Shown here in pieces: positions 63,901-64,000 of a stretch of 64,000 bases of DNA; the stretch's first letter is position 1, and each line of letters begins with the position of its first letter. The translations under genes were made by a program, and so were the position numbers. The DNA lies in assembly GCF_002575655.3 (NCBI RefSeq), contig NC_053037.3:448539793-448603792 (forward strand), read 5' to 3'. Under the pieces are notes generated by a model. The model was not told where the DNA came from. It did not search any database and was given only the letters and a program-made list of their open reading frames with translations. This DNA comes from Aegilops tauschii subsp. strangulata (lineage: Eukaryota; Streptophyta; Magnoliopsida; Poales; Poaceae).

Positions 63901-64000
63901 GTGATTGAGGCAAAGTCTGCGTTTGAGGCAAGGACAATAAAAATGATGGAGCTTTTGGTGCTTAGCACCTTAAAATGGAGGATGCAAGCTGTTATTGCTT
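63901..64000 (+). CDS. D-type cyclin exon, partial
   Basis: Directly after the splice site the frame reads VIEAKSAFEARTIKMMELLV and LSTLKWRMQAVIA. Plant D-type cyclins have the pattern VFEA(R/K)TIQRMELLVLSTLKWRMQAVTP at the end of the N-terminal cyclin box, and an intron commonly falls just before it. Differences from the usual text (SAF for YVF, KMM for QRM, VIA for VTP) suggest a diverged copy or a pseudogene fragment. D cyclins partner CDKs at the G1/S step in the nucleus. Upstream exons are not seen between 63,420 and 63,900, nor convincingly at 13,061-14,055. The gene continues past the window. Confidence 0.72.
   Translation, partial: MIEAKSAFEARTIKMMELLVLSTLKWRMQAVIA

Overview
This window looks like nuclear DNA from a Triticeae grass (wheat, Aegilops, rye or barley). 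Almost everything in it is nested transposable elements of grass type: Athila-like and Tat/Retand-like Ty3-gypsy LTR retrotransposons, a very large CACTA (En/Spm) DNA transposon, Stowaway-type MITE ends and Helitron-like ends. The few genes have short grass-style introns. No bacterial, organellar or viral genome features were seen. The species was not determined.

Left part (1-14,055). A minus-strand Athila-like retrotransposon runs off the left edge: broken pol and gag, primer-binding site, and one LTR at 2,363-3,861. It abuts a segment with about 3.7 tandem copies of a 500-bp unit (3,990-5,850) and a four-exon B3-domain gene (6,576-7,737). That segment ends at 8,390 in what looks like the terminus of a second CACTA family. 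Next comes a minus-strand non-autonomous LTR element (8,391 to about 13,060) carrying a broken ORF of unknown function. From 13,060 to 14,055 there is host-like, GC-rich gene-type sequence.

Main nest (14,061-63,414). A minus-strand Tat/Retand-like LTR element is bounded by a 5-bp duplication GCAAG (14,056-14,060 and 63,415-63,419). It keeps gag and protease, has lost most of pol, and carries an antisense plus-strand ORF behind its own TATA box. Its right LTR is split after 23 bp by a 43-kb CACTA element (19,211-62,276) flanked by the 3-bp duplication ATA. The CACTA element holds a minus-strand TNP2 transposase pseudogene (28,605-32,109) and a plus-strand ten-exon TNPA-like (Ptta/En/Spm, Transposase_24-type) gene (55,824-60,587), transcribed away from each other. 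It also holds a GRF zinc-finger gene (27,336-28,097), a gene for a protein with four 31-residue repeats (36,966-37,691), and arrays of short repeats near both ends. Two LTR retroelements lie inside it: a 3.8-kb solo LTR (20,620-24,454) and a complete 12-kb element with 4.1-kb LTRs (41,227-53,240, duplication CGTAG).

Right edge. Past the nest, 63,901-64,000 is the start of a D-type cyclin exon with a good 3' splice site. The nest therefore sits in or next to a cyclin D-like gene or gene fragment. The insertion order read from the duplications is: host locus, then Tat-like element, then CACTA, then solo LTR and 12-kb element. All calls come from reading the sequence; no database search was run.
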